Shown here one piece after another: positions 8,552 through 17,606 of a DNA stretch of 64,000 nt. Location: positions 2,976,001-3,040,000 of the forward strand of contig NZ_CP041372.2 in the NCBI RefSeq assembly GCF_006965545.2. Reading direction: 5' to 3'. A program made the position numbers and the translations under genes. This stretch comes from Paenalkalicoccus suaedae. GTDB taxonomy: Bacteria; Bacillota; Bacilli; Bacillales; Salisediminibacteriaceae. Positions within the stretch are counted from its first letter, which is position 1, and every line of letters starts with the position of its first letter. The notes below the pieces were generated by a model. That model was not told where the DNA came from. It did no database searches and saw nothing but the letters and a program-made list of their open reading frames with translations.

Positions 8552-9271
8552 CTACTTGCCGCTCTGTTCCCCCATATTCCGCATGATCGCTCTGGCTACG
8601 GTTACTCCTCGTACGGAGCGGGCGCCGTTTGCATAGAGGACCGAGGCCGCTGAACGGAATGTGGCTCCCGTGGTGTAGATATCGTCGATTAACAAAATGC
8701 GCGCACCGTCCACCTTTGTTTCCACCGAGAAAAGAGTCTTTTGGGCGTGGCGCTCATCGCGCGTGAGCTTACTCTTTTTGCGCGTCGCCTCGGGCCTTGA
8801 GAGGACGTGTGTGAGTGGCAGGTCGGCGCCTAGTAGCTCCGCCTGATTAAAGCCGCGCTCCCACTCGCGGGCGTGGTGGAGTGGGATGGGCACGTGGAGG
8901 TCAAATGGGCCGAGCGTTTTTGCGAGCTTAGCGAGCTTTGGGCTAAATAGAGTCGCGAGCACGGCATCGCCGCGGTACTTGAAGGTGCTGATGATCTCCT
9001 GCATAAAATCGTCGTACGGGTAGAGAGAGCGCTGGATAAAGTCGATCTCCGGGTGACGCTTACAATCCGGGCAAGTAACGGTGTCCGCTCCCACTGGGTG
9101 CTGGCAGACCGCGCACCCGGCTTGGAGCGGGTGGAGCTTCTTCCGGCACGCCGGACAAAGCTCGGACGCCCCCTCTATCCCGAGAATGCTCCTCCACGTG
9201 GCATCTTCCTTGTACGTGTTTTGACAAAAGAGGCATGCTGCATCTAGCTCTAGTAAGGTTCGCCAATTCAT
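8552..9271 (-). CDS. comFC: ComFC competence protein (phosphoribosyltransferase-like)
   Basis: A 239-residue protein needed for DNA uptake in competent Bacillus. The N-terminal zinc region has CLFC, CPAC, CAVC and CPDC pairs (about residues 14-72). The C-terminal half is a phosphoribosyltransferase-like fold with the PRPP-binding loop ILLIDDIYTTGAT. Its ATG overlaps the comFA stop (ATGA), so it is translationally coupled. comFB, which lies between comFA and comFC in B. subtilis, is absent here. Confidence 0.95.
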   Translation of the reverse strand: MNWRTLLELDAACLFCQNTYKEDATWRSILGIEGASELCPACRKKLHPLQAGCAVCQHPVGADTVTCPDCKRHPEIDFIQRSLYPYDDFMQEIISTFKYRGDAVLATLFSPKLAKLAKTLGPFDLHVPIPLHHAREWERGFNQAELLGADLPLTHVLSRPEATRKKSKLTRDERHAQKTLFSVETKVDGARILLIDDIYTTGATFRSAASVLYANGARSVRGVTVARAIMRNMGEQSGK

Positions 9272-10623
9272 AGGCCACCTCCGGCGTTAAGTGCCTTGAT
9301 ATCCTTTTGTGCTTCGACCATGGCGGCCGTTTTGCCATGGTGGTAAAAGTGGACGTCGCCTGTCGGGAAGTCAACGTGTCGTCCGACGCGGCCTGCGATT
9401 TGTATGAGGGCTGACGACGTGAAAAGACCGGAATCAGCTCCGAGAACGTAGGCGTGGGCGCGTGGGACGGTCACGCCTCGTTCTAAGATTGTCGTTGTCA
9501 CGAGCACGTCGAGGTCGCCGGCGCGAAAAGCCGCGACACGGTCCGCGCGGTCTGGCTCCGCCGAGTGGACGGTGCCGACGCGGAGCGTCGCATCGAACGC
9601 GCGGAGCTTTGCTTCGACTAGGTAGAGATCGTCGATGTGCGGGACGAAGACGAAGGTGGGCTCGTGTTTCGCGGCTTTTTCGCGAATCGCGAGCAGGAGC
9701 CGGATGGGCAGGCGTTTTTGCCAGTTGCCGGACCAGTAAAAAGCTGGCACGGGGAGGTCGTGCCCGTGATAGCGCCTTGGGACAGTGGCTTTGTGTTTTG
9801 TGCGACGCTGTCCGGAGGAAGGCGTCGCGGTTACGAGCGCGGTGCGTCCGTCAGCACGGCGCGCTTTTTGGACGGCATACGTCAACTTGCGATCGACTGT
9901 AAATGGGAACGCGTCGACTTCGTCGATGATGACGAGGGCGAAGGCGTTAAAGAAGCGAAGCGCCTGGTGCGTGGTGGCGACGGCGATGTCGCACGGGGCG
10001 TAGCGTGCGTCTTCGTCGAGGCCACCGTGGAACGCACGAACTGTTACTGACGGGAAGGCGTCTTGGAGTCGCGGAGCGAGCTCGGTGACGACGTCCCGGC
10101 GTGGGGTTGCCACCAAAACAGGACCGTCTCTTAGTGCCCTCTCGATGACGGGAAACAGCATCTCCGTTTTGCCAGCGCCACAGACGGCGTGGAGGAGGCT
10201 CTCTGTGACGCCTTCCTCGTAGAACGAGACGAGCTTTTGGGCCGCCTCGTTTTGGGCGGGCGAAAACTCGCCGTGAAACTGGAGGGTGGCGTCGCAGCCT
10301 GGATGGACATAGGTAGAGTGGTAGAGTGGCGTACAGGCTACGTTACGTCCCATTTGAAGGCAGTCTCGGCAATAAAGGCACGGGCTGTGGCATCGGCCGC
10401 AGCGTGGGGTTTGCTGCGTGCGGGTGCTGTTACAGCGCGTGCAACGCCCTTCATGAAAGGAGGCAGTAGGAACAATCCACTTCTCTTGTATCATAAAAGC
10501 GATCTCCGGGTCAGAAAATAATGCACGAAGCTCATCCACGAGCAGGCGGCGCATGTGCATTTGTACGGAATTACTAGCATTGAGGGACTTCGGCATGATT
10601 TTCTCAAAGAATAAAAAGGACAT
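9268..10623 (-). CDS. comFA: ComFA DNA-uptake ATPase/helicase
   Basis: A 451-residue DEAD-box-like translocase thought to power import of transforming DNA at the membrane. An N-terminal four-Cys zinc finger (CTRC, CGRC, CLYC around residues 60-85) precedes Walker A (CGAGKT, about 148) and the Walker B variant DEVD. Motif VI-like QIAGRVGRH is near the C-terminus. The start ATG at 10623 follows GGAGG. The coding strand is clearly richer in G+C than its neighbours, which creates long antisense open frames in 9460-10050; I treat those as shadows. Confidence 0.96.
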   Translation of the reverse strand: MSFLFFEKIMPKSLNASNSVQMHMRRLLVDELRALFSDPEIAFMIQEKWIVPTASFHEGRCTRCNSTRTQQTPRCGRCHSPCLYCRDCLQMGRNVACTPLYHSTYVHPGCDATLQFHGEFSPAQNEAAQKLVSFYEEGVTESLLHAVCGAGKTEMLFPVIERALRDGPVLVATPRRDVVTELAPRLQDAFPSVTVRAFHGGLDEDARYAPCDIAVATTHQALRFFNAFALVIIDEVDAFPFTVDRKLTYAVQKARRADGRTALVTATPSSGQRRTKHKATVPRRYHGHDLPVPAFYWSGNWQKRLPIRLLLAIREKAAKHEPTFVFVPHIDDLYLVEAKLRAFDATLRVGTVHSAEPDRADRVAAFRAGDLDVLVTTTILERGVTVPRAHAYVLGADSGLFTSSALIQIAGRVGRHVDFPTGDVHFYHHGKTAAMVEAQKDIKALNAGGGL

Positions 10624-10754
10624 AAAAAAACCTCCATTATCACATTAAAATGAATGAAGGGTTCGTTCGTAAGGTTATTAAGAAACTCTATAAGGTGTGA
10701 CGGATGCGGCTTAGAACCCTGTGCACCCGCCAAAATAATAAGATATAGGTATGA

Positions 10755-11603
10755 TTACGAATGCTTGCACCAGCCGATGCCGACGCTACCTTCGCCTAAA
10801 TGCGTGCCGATAACGGGTCCGAAGTGGCTGATGTAGACGTCTGCCTGTGGATACTTTTCGCGTAGTTCTTCTGCGATGGTCTCTGCCTTCTCAGGCGCAT
10901 TGCCGTGAATGACAGTGATGCTGATGGTTTGAGCTGACTTGGCGTGCTCATCAAGTAGTGCTTTGATTTTGGCAACGGCCTTTTTCTCTGTGCGCACTTT
11001 TTCATATGGCACAATTTTTTGATCTTCGAAGTGGAGCACAGGCTTAATTTGTAGCATGCTGCCGATGAAGAGTTGCGCGCCGTTTAAGCGTCCTCCGCGG
11101 TGTAGGTGGCTGAGGTCGTCTGCCATGAAGTAGGCATACACGTGCGATTTCATGTCTTCGAGTTTCTTCTTGATTGTTTTTGCGTCTGCGCCTGTTTGTG
11201 CGAGTTTAGCGGCTTCCATGACATAAAATCCTTGGACCATACAGCTTATTTCCGAGTCGAAAATATGGATATTCGTATTTTCAACCATGTTGGCTGCGGC
11301 TACTGCTGTCTGGTACGTTCCGCTTATTCCGCTTGATAGGGTGATGACGATGATGTCTTCGTGATCGCGGCTTAATTCTTGAAAGGTTTCTTCAAATAAT
11401 CCGATGCTTGGCTGCGAGGTTGTTGGGAGTTTTTCGGTCTCTTTCATTTTCGCATAGAATTCTTCTGTCGTAATATCTTCTTCCTCTTTAAACGTTTCGT
11501 CTCCGAAGACAACGTTTAGAGGGACCATGGTTATACCGTACTGCTTTCTCAGCTCTTCTGGTATGTAAGATGTGCTGTCTGTAACGATGGCGACTTTACT
11601 CAT
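10755..11603 (-). CDS. DegV family fatty-acid-binding protein
   Basis: A 282-residue DegV/YviA-type protein. DegV proteins bind a fatty acid and some act as FakB subunits that present it to the kinase FakA. It shows the family N-terminus (VAIVTDSTSYIPEELRKQYG), the TSQPS motif near residue 60, the SSGISGTYQ loop near 95 and the GRLNG motif near 170. It is upstream of comFA, as in B. subtilis. AGGAGG lies 11 nt before the ATG. Confidence 0.95.
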   Translation of the reverse strand: MSKVAIVTDSTSYIPEELRKQYGITMVPLNVVFGDETFKEEEDITTEEFYAKMKETEKLPTTSQPSIGLFEETFQELSRDHEDIIVITLSSGISGTYQTAVAAANMVENTNIHIFDSEISCMVQGFYVMEAAKLAQTGADAKTIKKKLEDMKSHVYAYFMADDLSHLHRGGRLNGAQLFIGSMLQIKPVLHFEDQKIVPYEKVRTEKKAVAKIKALLDEHAKSAQTISITVIHGNAPEKAETIAEELREKYPQADVYISHFGPVIGTHLGEGSVGIGWCKHS

Positions 11604-11689
11604 GTAACGTGGTTCCTCCTCTGCCGGCTTTCGGCTGGTCTAGTATTCTTCTATACTACCAAGAGGTAGTTGTGGTTGTCTATGTCTTT

Positions 11690-11900
11690 TAAGAGATTAC
11701 TTGCGTTAGCTCTTTGAGCTAACTTGGTGACGTGCTACTTTGATAAAGTGCTTATTTGTTTATGTTTATGTTGAATATAGTTCCAACTAGTTTAAAAACA
11801 TAAACTCTTCGAGCTTATGTAATGAAGTGCCAAACAGTTTAAAACAAGTGCTTCAGCTCTTCGAGCTTCAATTGCTAAAGTGCCACATAGTTTAAATCTG
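11690..11900 (+). repeat. C-type leader repeats (CTCTTCGAGC ... AGTGCCAA.TAGTTTAAA)
   Basis: About three degenerate units, each with a small hairpin (AGCTCTTCGAGCT-like) followed by AAGTGCnAA and CTAGTTTAAA. Units can be seen near 11708-11800, 11804-11845 and 11848-11897. The same leader precedes B1 (6590-6625), B5 (16690-16765) and, in reverse, follows B2 and B6. It appears to be a satellite of family B. No gene is present in 11604-12422. Confidence 0.5.
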
Positions 11901-11943
11901 CTCTCCGAGCTGTCAGCCCGCCAGACACTCTCCGACATCCATT
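11900..11943 (+). repeat. Truncated family B copy B3
   Basis: The left 44 nt of a B element (CTCTCCGAGCTGTCAGCCCG through GACATCCAT), then an abrupt change. The right arm is missing. Confidence 0.65.
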
Positions 11944-11954
11944 GACCGTGTGAT

Positions 11955-12076
11955 CTTCGCGGTCTGAAAAGCATCACAAAAAGATTGCGGTCTTTGCGAG
12001 TTTGTTGAGCTAGCCTTGCCCTTAGAAAGCAGTGGGTGCTTTTCCCGCTGATTTCAGGCTAGCGGTTGATGCTTAA
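11955..12076 (+). repeat. Hybrid hairpin fused to truncated B3
   Basis: After the B3 break there is a separate palindromic segment: AGCATCA near 11969 pairs with TGATGCT near 12067, and GCTAGCC near 12010 with GGCTAGC near 12057. It carries TGTTGAGCTAGCC, close to the family A box TAGTTGAGCTAGC. It looks like a recombination product of B and A-like elements. Confidence 0.4.
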
Positions 12077-12099
12077 CTGTAAAGGTGGTTCATATTACT

Positions 12100-12270
12100 A
12101 CGAGCTGTCAGCCCCCCCAGACACTCTCCGACATCCATAGGGCCGGTCTTTGAGCTTCCTCGTCGGCAGGAGTCGACTGTCGTCTCTTCCTAAACGCCTC
12201 CTGTGGGATCTCAAAAACCTCTTTCCCCTATGGATTGTCTCCGAATGTCTTCTGGGTCTGCCAGCTCTGC
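12100..12270 (+). repeat. Structured repeat family B, copy B4
   Basis: A full-length B copy upstream of the lipoprotein gene. Stems: GAGCTGTCAG with CTGCCAGCTC; CATCCATAGGG with CCCTATGGAT; TTTGAG with CTCAAA; CAGGAG with CTCCTG. It contains GTCGACTGTC and CCTAAACGCC boxes. Confidence 0.8.
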
Positions 12271-12422
12271 GTTTGGTTTAACAAGTGCAGTAGAAAAGTG
12301 TTTTCTTAGATTGATACGTTCAGGTTCGTTGATACTAGACTCCCGTTTTAAAAATGCTGGGTGGGGAAGGAGGAAATTATATGTAAAATAGATAACTTGT
12401 ATTTTCTAAAGGAGGAAGGATT

Positions 12423-13166
12423 GTGAAAAAGGTCTTTTTGTTTAGTTTTAGTTTGGCGACATTGGTTGCTTGTAGTGAGTCAGGCAATGAAGAGATGAGT
12501 GCTACAAATGAATCGAATGGTCTATCAGACGATAATGCTGATGATAGAGTAGAGGAAATTGATGAGAGTGAATTAAATGAAGCGGAAGAAATCGCGATGG
12601 ATTTTATACGCTATGTTAGAGATATCGATCGATACCGGTTTGAATTCGAACTTGGTCCTAACGAACTGGATCACGTAGTGGAGTACACGGATCTATCAGG
12701 GGAGGATATGTTGATCAGAACAAAAATAGATAGCGAAGGCTCTCCTGGGGCTACCTATCAAGGAATTACAGCTGATTATGCGATTACTTACCAAGATTAT
12801 GATAACACGTATCATTATGATGATATGACAGAGGAAGAAGACCTTACTGGGGCTGAAATTTTATTTTGGGCTGATGGGATAGAAGAGAATATTAAAGAGT
12901 CCTCCCTAACTTACGAAGGAGAAGAAGAAATAAATGGAGCAATGGCACATAAAATTTCAGACCTGCAGGGTAACGAATATTGGTTTAATCAGGATAATCC
13001 CATGCTTTTAAAGGTCTCATTGCAAAATTTTGACATAGTTACGACAATTATTGACTTTGAAGAAGTAGAGCAATTTGAAGAAGGCTTCTTTCAACTTGAA
13101 GACGTCATACCTGATGATGCAGAAGAAGAGCACCCCATTGGATTAGAGGAAGAAGATGAAGTTTAG
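12423..13166 (+). CDS. Acidic lipoprotein of unknown function
   Basis: A 247-residue predicted lipoprotein. The start is GTG with AAAGGAGGAAG just upstream. The signal peptide ends in the lipobox LVAC, so lipidation is at Cys17. The mature protein is strongly acidic (many Glu/Asp) and begins with a low-complexity linker of about 40 residues. The rest alternates strands with short turns, as in LolA/LppX-like lipid-binding beta-barrel halves, but no diagnostic motif is visible. I do not recognise the family. It is a lone plus-strand gene with no obvious operon partner. Confidence 0.75.
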   Translation: MKKVFLFSFSLATLVACSESGNEEMSATNESNGLSDDNADDRVEEIDESELNEAEEIAMDFIRYVRDIDRYRFEFELGPNELDHVVEYTDLSGEDMLIRTKIDSEGSPGATYQGITADYAITYQDYDNTYHYDDMTEEEDLTGAEILFWADGIEENIKESSLTYEGEEEINGAMAHKISDLQGNEYWFNQDNPMLLKVSLQNFDIVTTIIDFEEVEQFEEGFFQLEDVIPDDAEEEHPIGLEEEDEV

Positions 13167-13450
13167 AAGAAATGATCTAGTAGTGATACGTAATTTAAAG
13201 CCTTGTTGAGTTTCGGATTTTCACCTTATCTGATCTCATAAAGAATAACGCATTATAAAAGGTGACGACTGCGACTACTATTGAACTAGCCGAATTCTCC
13301 ATTCGATGTTTTACCTCAACTAATTGTTTATTTCCCTCTATACCATTTAGGTGGTTACTGATCTCATAGCAATTAAAACTTCTATAGCTAGTCTACGAAC
13401 TGACGTCTAGTGCCTAGCATTAATATAAAGTGTCTCTGACAAATCAGTCC
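13167..13450. other. Intergenic stretch after the lipoprotein gene
   Basis: No gene, no convincing terminator and no repeat seen until family A copy A2. Confidence 0.4.
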
Positions 13451-13605
13451 GTCCCCTCCAGTTATTCGGAGCGAAAGCTGGTGGATCCTAGAGGAGCATT
13501 TAGGCGCAGCGAAAATCCTTTTGCCTGGTCATTGGTTTGACCAGGCAAAATAGTTGAGCTAGCTCCTCAGGAAAGCCCCATCCGGGAGCGCAGGAGAACC
13601 GGAGA
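13451..13605 (+). repeat. Structured repeat family A, copy A2
   Basis: The central stem TTTTGCCTGGTCA (13519-13531) pairs perfectly with TGACCAGGCAAAA (13538-13550), 13 bp, with a sequence different from A1, A3 and A7. The next stem is GAGGAGC with GCTCCTC. The conserved boxes GCGCAGCGAAAATCC and TAGTTGAGCTAGC flank the central hairpin. Confidence 0.8.
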
Positions 13606-13643
13606 TTCTGCCCTTGAACTCCAAAATGCTGCACCTTTAAATC

Positions 13644-13673
13644 AAAAAACACGAGACTCCTAAGAGTCCCGTG
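13644..13673 (-). terminator. Terminator of degS-degU
   Basis: On the minus strand, CACGGGACTC - TTAG - GAGTCTCGTG (one mismatch) followed by TTTTTT, just after the degU stop. Confidence 0.85.
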
Positions 13674-13686
13674 CACTGGAAATAGA

Positions 13687-14385
13687 TTAGTTAACCTTAA
13701 CCCAACCGTTTTTGATTGCTTCTACTACAGCCTGCGTACGGTCGTTCATACCCATCTTCTGTAGGATGTTTGAAACGTGGTTTTTAACTGTTTTCTCCGA
13801 AATATAGAGCGCTTCGCCGATGGCACGGTTGCTCTTTCCGTCTGTCATTAATTGAAGTACTTCACACTCACGACGTGTGAGGAGGTGAAGTGGACGACGG
13901 TACTCGACTTCGCGGAAGCCGATTTCCGATTCGCCACCGTTATCAGATGCTAGACGACGGTATTCCTTAATAAGATTGAACGTTACCTTCGGGTGAATGT
14001 AAGCTCCACCTTCGCCAACAACGCGGACAGCTTCGATTAATGCTTCTGTGTCCATTTCTTTTAATAGGTAGCCTGAAGCTCCTGTTTTAAGAACGTGCGT
14101 TACGTACGTTTCGTCATCGTGAATAGATAAGATGAGTACTTTTACGTTCGGGAATGTTTCGACTAGCTTTTTCGTCGCTTCCATGCCGTTTACGTTAGGC
14201 ATGTTAATGTCCATAAGGACAACGTCCGGTTGGTTGTGACGGACAAGATCGATTACTTCGTCGCCGTCGCTACCTTCTGCAACAACATCAAAGTTACTTT
14301 CCATTGAAAGAATTCGTTTTACACCTTCGCGGAAAAGCTGGTGATCATCAATTAACACAATGCGTAATTTATTCGTATTTTCCAT
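13687..14385 (-). CDS. degU: Response regulator DegU
   Basis: A 232-residue NarL/LuxR-type response regulator. The receiver domain (residues 1-120) has the acidic pair DD near residue 13 and phospho-acceptor Asp59 in VLMDINMP. The LuxR helix-turn-helix spans about 168-228 ([12 protein letters not shown] ... [13 protein letters not shown]). In Bacillus, DegU controls exoenzymes, competence and motility. The ATG at 14385 follows AGGAGGAG; the in-frame ATG at 14415 has no site. degS lies 44 nt upstream and both end at a shared terminator. Confidence 0.97.
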   Translation of the reverse strand: MENTNKLRIVLIDDHQLFREGVKRILSMESNFDVVAEGSDGDEVIDLVRHNQPDVVLMDINMPNVNGMEATKKLVETFPNVKVLILSIHDDETYVTHVLKTGASGYLLKEMDTEALIEAVRVVGEGGAYIHPKVTFNLIKEYRRLASDNGGESEIGFREVEYRRPLHLLTRRECEVLQLMTDGKSNRAIGEALYISEKTVKNHVSNILQKMGMNDRTQAVVEAIKNGWVKVN

Positions 14386-14429
14386 TTGTTCTCCTCCTAA
14401 TAACATCTCATACACCCTTTCTGGTTGTA

Positions 14430-15566
14430 TTAACTAGCTTGCGTTTGAACAGGTATTTGGACAACGATGAGTGTGCCTGCACCTGGTTTTGAATCTATGC
14501 TGATTTTTCCGTCAAGCATATTGATACGCTCCTTCATTCCCACAAGCCCGAAGCTGCCCTCTTTTTTGATAGAGGTATCGAAGCCTTTGCCATCGTCCTT
14601 GATGACAGCTACGACGGAGTTCGGTTTTGGATCCACTTTGACTGAAATCATGCTTGCATCAGCGTGCTTGATTGCGTTTTGGACTGCCTCTTGGACGAAA
14701 CGGAAGATTGCGACTTCCATTTGCGTTGGGTAGCGCATGTCCTTGCCAAAGGATTTAAACTGGATCTGTACTTGTGAATGCTCTTCGACGTTTTTTAAAT
14801 ATTTCGCGAGCGTTGGCATGAGACCTAAGTCGTCGAGTGACATGGGACGTAAATCATAGATGATGCGACGTACTTCGATTAAAGAATCTTTCACCATTGC
14901 CTTTAGATCTTTAATTTCCTGTCTTGCTTGCTCGACACCTTCTTTATTTAGCACTCGCTCGACAATTTCTGAGCGTATGACAACGTTCGCCATCATTTGA
15001 GCTGGTCCGTCATGTATTTCCCGGGAAAGTTTTTTGCGTTCTTCCTCTTGGGCTTGAATAATCTTAAGCCCAAACTTCTGCATTTCTTCCGCGTCTTGAA
15101 TCATTTCGGATACCTGCATCAAGTCTCCTGTGAGATAATTGATGACAACGTTGATTTGGTTGATGAGATGATCTGCTCTCTCCATTGTTTCTTCCAATTT
15201 CATGAGCCGCCGTTCAATTGAATCGCGCCGATCTCGTAGCTGCTTTTCTTCATGTAGCAGGACCGTCAAGTTTACCTGATAATCATTGGCCTGCTCATAA
15301 GCCTCTCGGACCTCTCTATCGCTATAGTTATCGAAGTGCTTGCTAACTTCTGCAAGCCTATTTCGAGCGAAACGTGATTGTAGCTCCATTTTGTCGCTTT
15401 GTTCGATGACTTCGACAACCTTTTTTTTGATAGTCTCAAGCTCATCTTTCAGCTGCTCATATTCAGTGCGAGAGTCCTCGCCAATCTCAAAGATTTGTTC
15501 TTTGCTTTTGCCAACCATATCCATCATACTAGTGAGGATATGATCAATTGCTTCTACGGAGCCCAT
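14430..15566 (-). CDS. degS: Sensor histidine kinase DegS
   Basis: A 378-residue cytoplasmic sensor kinase without membrane segments. Residues 1-160 are a long coiled-coil DegS sensor domain. His185 in [10 protein letters not shown] is the HisKA_3 phosphorylation site, followed by the HATPase domain with N box ([10 protein letters not shown]) and G box (DDGKGF). The ATG at 15566 has AGGGG closely upstream. An in-frame GTG at 15578 overlaps the ribosome site. It phosphorylates DegU. The family usually has about 385 residues. Confidence 0.96.
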   Translation of the reverse strand: MGSVEAIDHILTSMMDMVGKSKEQIFEIGEDSRTEYEQLKDELETIKKKVVEVIEQSDKMELQSRFARNRLAEVSKHFDNYSDREVREAYEQANDYQVNLTVLLHEEKQLRDRRDSIERRLMKLEETMERADHLINQINVVINYLTGDLMQVSEMIQDAEEMQKFGLKIIQAQEEERKKLSREIHDGPAQMMANVVIRSEIVERVLNKEGVEQARQEIKDLKAMVKDSLIEVRRIIYDLRPMSLDDLGLMPTLAKYLKNVEEHSQVQIQFKSFGKDMRYPTQMEVAIFRFVQEAVQNAIKHADASMISVKVDPKPNSVVAVIKDDGKGFDTSIKKEGSFGLVGMKERINMLDGKISIDSKPGAGTLIVVQIPVQTQAS

Positions 15567-15839
15567 CCAACCCCTCACTTTCTGTGCAACAAATTACGCC
15601 ATCGCTAACCTTAGTATTGATGGTTCGCCGTGTGTAGCACAAAGTGACTACAAACATATACTCGTAGGTAAGCTGTCCTTTATGGGGGTAATTCGTCATT
15701 AAGAAATTATTTCCTTTGACTTATCACTAAAGACTGCCTCAATTACACATGATTCGGGCTATCTTTGTGGAGGAAAAGATAAATTAGGCACTAACACCTA
15801 ATCTATTCTCCTTATTGTCTCCGATATCCTTCACTTTGG

Positions 15840-15884
15840 TCAAGTAATTCTAGAAAAAAACCTAGTAAGGAAGGTTACTTGACT
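15840..15884. other. Inverted repeat in the degS-yvyE gap
   Basis: GTCAAGTAA (15840-15848) pairs with TTACTTGAC (15876-15884); the loop contains CTAG - AAAAAAAC - CTAG. It could be an operator or RNA hairpin. Nothing else is recognisable in 15567-15930. Confidence 0.4.
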
Positions 15885-15932
15885 AGATATCTCTAATCAT
15901 CATACCCTAAATTCATAGTCATTCTGCACGAT

Positions 15933-15961
15933 TTCACAACTTTTCTATATTTTTTTACAAT
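15933..15961 (+). promoter_or_regulatory. SigA-type promoter of yvyE
   Basis: TTCACA (15933-15938), 17-nt spacer, TACAAT (15956-15961), about 58 nt upstream of the yvyE start. Confidence 0.6.
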
Positions 15962-16018
15962 ACAAATCGTGTGCTATATGGCATATGACAATTTTTTTTG
16001 CAGAGGAGATTATCCGAT

Positions 16019-16675
16019 ATGCTTTCATCCTATTTTACAGTCAAAGAATCTGGAGGCGATGAAATCGTCATCCAAAAGTCACGTTTTCTTGCACACGTCA
16101 AACGCGTTGAATCTGAAGAGGACGCGCAAGCATTCATCGAAGCGATTAAAAAGGAGCATTGGAGCGCCAACCACAACTGCTCCGCCTATATGATCGGCGA
16201 GAACGACCTTATCCAAAAAGCCAACGACGACGGCGAACCCTCTGGCACAGCCGGCGTCCCAATTTTAGAAGTCATCAAGAAGCGCCAGCTTAAGGACACC
16301 GTTGTTGTCATCACGCGTTACTTCGGAGGCATTAAGCTCGGCGCCGGCGGACTCATCCGCGCGTATAGCTCCGCAACAAGCGCTGGTATCAATGCAACTG
16401 GCGTAGTTGAGCGCAAACTTGCCACCATCGTCGCAGCAACCTTTGATTACACCATGCTCGGCAAGGTAGAAAATGAGATTCGATCGTCCGCTTACCTATT
16501 AAAAGAGATCCTCTACGAAGAGCAAGTAACCGTCGAAGTATTTGTCGAAGACGGCGACCTTGAGGACTACACATCTTGGATCACAGACCTGACAAGTGGA
16601 CAAGCGAAGATCGAATCTCGTGGTGTGAAGTATTTAGAGAGGGATGTGCCGCTTACTGGTAAGGAGCGGGAGTAG
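16019..16675 (+). CDS. yvyE: IMPACT/YigZ family protein YvyE
   Basis: A 218-residue protein of the IMPACT (UPF0029) family. The N-terminal domain holds the family signature DDGEPSGTAGVPIL (about residues 75-90) and the ITRYFGGIKLGAGGL stretch (about 100-115). The C-terminal domain (about 140-205) is the DUF1949-like ferredoxin fold. The exact biochemical role is unsettled; eukaryotic IMPACT acts in translation control. The ATG at 16019 follows AGAGGAG; an in-frame TTG at 15998 lies within that site. It is divergent from degS, as in B. subtilis. Confidence 0.95.
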   Translation: MLSSYFTVKESGGDEIVIQKSRFLAHVKRVESEEDAQAFIEAIKKEHWSANHNCSAYMIGENDLIQKANDDGEPSGTAGVPILEVIKKRQLKDTVVVITRYFGGIKLGAGGLIRAYSSATSAGINATGVVERKLATIVAATFDYTMLGKVENEIRSSAYLLKEILYEEQVTVEVFVEDGDLEDYTSWITDLTSGQAKIESRGVKYLERDVPLTGKERE

Positions 16676-16767
16676 GGCAGCTAGTTGCTTAAGAGCTAAC
16701 TAGCTTAGTGCCTACGTGCTTAGCTCTTCGAGCTAAAATTGCTAAAGGACTAACTAGTTAAATCTGC

Positions 16768-16942
16768 ACTCCGAGCTGTCAGCCCTCCAGACATTCTACG
16801 ACATCCATAGGGCCGGTCTTTGAGCTTCCTCGTCGGTAGGGCTCGACTGCCGTCTACCCCTAAGCAACCTCCTGTGGGATCTCAAAGACCTCTTTCCCCT
16901 ATGGATTGTCTCCGAATGTCCTCCGGGTCTGCCACCTCTGCG
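16768..16942 (+). repeat. Structured repeat family B, copy B5
   Basis: A full-length B copy downstream of yvyE, preceded by a C-type leader (16690-16765). Stems: CATCCATAGGG with CCCTATGGAT; TTTGAG with CTCAAA; inner GGTAG with CTGCC (one G-U pair). Very close to B4. Confidence 0.8.
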
Positions 16943-16958
16943 TTTGATTTAAAAAGCT

Positions 16959-16977
16959 ATAAGAAAAGAGCCTTCTT
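16959..16977 (+). terminator. Left half of a terminator split by the IS
   Basis: ATAAGAAAAGAGCCTTCTT is complementary, with one extra base, to AAGAGGCTCTTTTCTTAT at 18467-18484 on the far side of the IS. Without the IS the two would form one long hairpin. This was probably the terminator of yvyE. Confidence 0.7.
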
Positions 16978-17042
16978 TTTGTAAGAAAGGGTACCGACCC
17001 CCGAAAGTTAGAGTAGATAATCTAACTTTCGGGGGTGTTTTT

Positions 17043-17606
17043 ATGGCCAAATATAGTGAAGAATTTAAAATGAAACTTGTTAGCGAATATTTGAATGGAA
17101 ATCTCGGGTATAAATTATTAGCTAAAAAGTATAATATGCCCTCTCGAACTCCACTACAAAATTGGGTAAGATCCTATAAAACGCAAGGGGTTGAAGGATT
17201 AAAACGAAGAAGAACGAATGAGGCGTACTCTGTTCAATTTAAAGTGGATACGATACAATTTATGCTTGAGACAGGTGCTTCTTTTCAGGAAACTGCTGAA
17301 CAATTTAGATTGAATAATCCTGCTTTAATTTACAGTTGGATGAAAACATTTAATGAACAAGGATTAGGAGGCCTGAAACCAAGATCAAAGGAGCGACCTT
17401 CTATGTCTAAAAACAGTAATAAATCAAAGGGAAAAGAAGAGAAGAAGTTAACACGTGAAGACGAACTAGAACGCGAGAATGAACTGTTGCGGCTAGAAAA
17501 TGCCTACCTAAAAAAGTTGAGAGCTTTTCGAGAGAATCCGAATGCCTTCCACGAAAAGCACAAGCAACAGTGGCGTTCGAACTCAAAGAAGAAGGATACC
17601 GATTAA
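17043..17606 (+). CDS. IS150-type transposase OrfA
   Basis: A 187-residue DNA-binding subunit. It has two helix-turn-helix repeats: residues about 1-50 (EFKMKLVSEYLNGNLGYKLL) and about 60-110 (FKVDTIQFMLETGASFQ). These are followed by a Lys-rich linker and a leucine-zipper-like coiled coil (ELERENELLRLENAYLKKL) near 140-160. The frame overlaps OrfB by 37 nt. Confidence 0.93.
   Translation: MAKYSEEFKMKLVSEYLNGNLGYKLLAKKYNMPSRTPLQNWVRSYKTQGVEGLKRRRTNEAYSVQFKVDTIQFMLETGASFQETAEQFRLNNPALIYSWMKTFNEQGLGGLKPRSKERPSMSKNSNKSKGKEEKKLTREDELERENELLRLENAYLKKLRAFRENPNAFHEKHKQQWRSNSKKKDTD
17510..17516 (+). promoter_or_regulatory. Programmed -1 frameshift site A-AAA-AAG
   Basis: The heptamer AAAAAAG lies in the correct phase (CTA AAA AAG) of OrfA. 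The -1 frame from here to the OrfB start contains no stop codon, so slippage would make an OrfAB fusion transposase, as known for IS3-family elements. Confidence 0.8.

Noticed and set aside
9462-10050. Antisense genes to comFA
   Set aside because: Frames of up to 146 codons are Arg-rich products of the GC-rich opposite strand and lack start signals.
10660-10760. ComK box or competence promoter upstream of comFA
   Set aside because: No clear AAAA-N5-TTTT pairs were found at suitable spacing.
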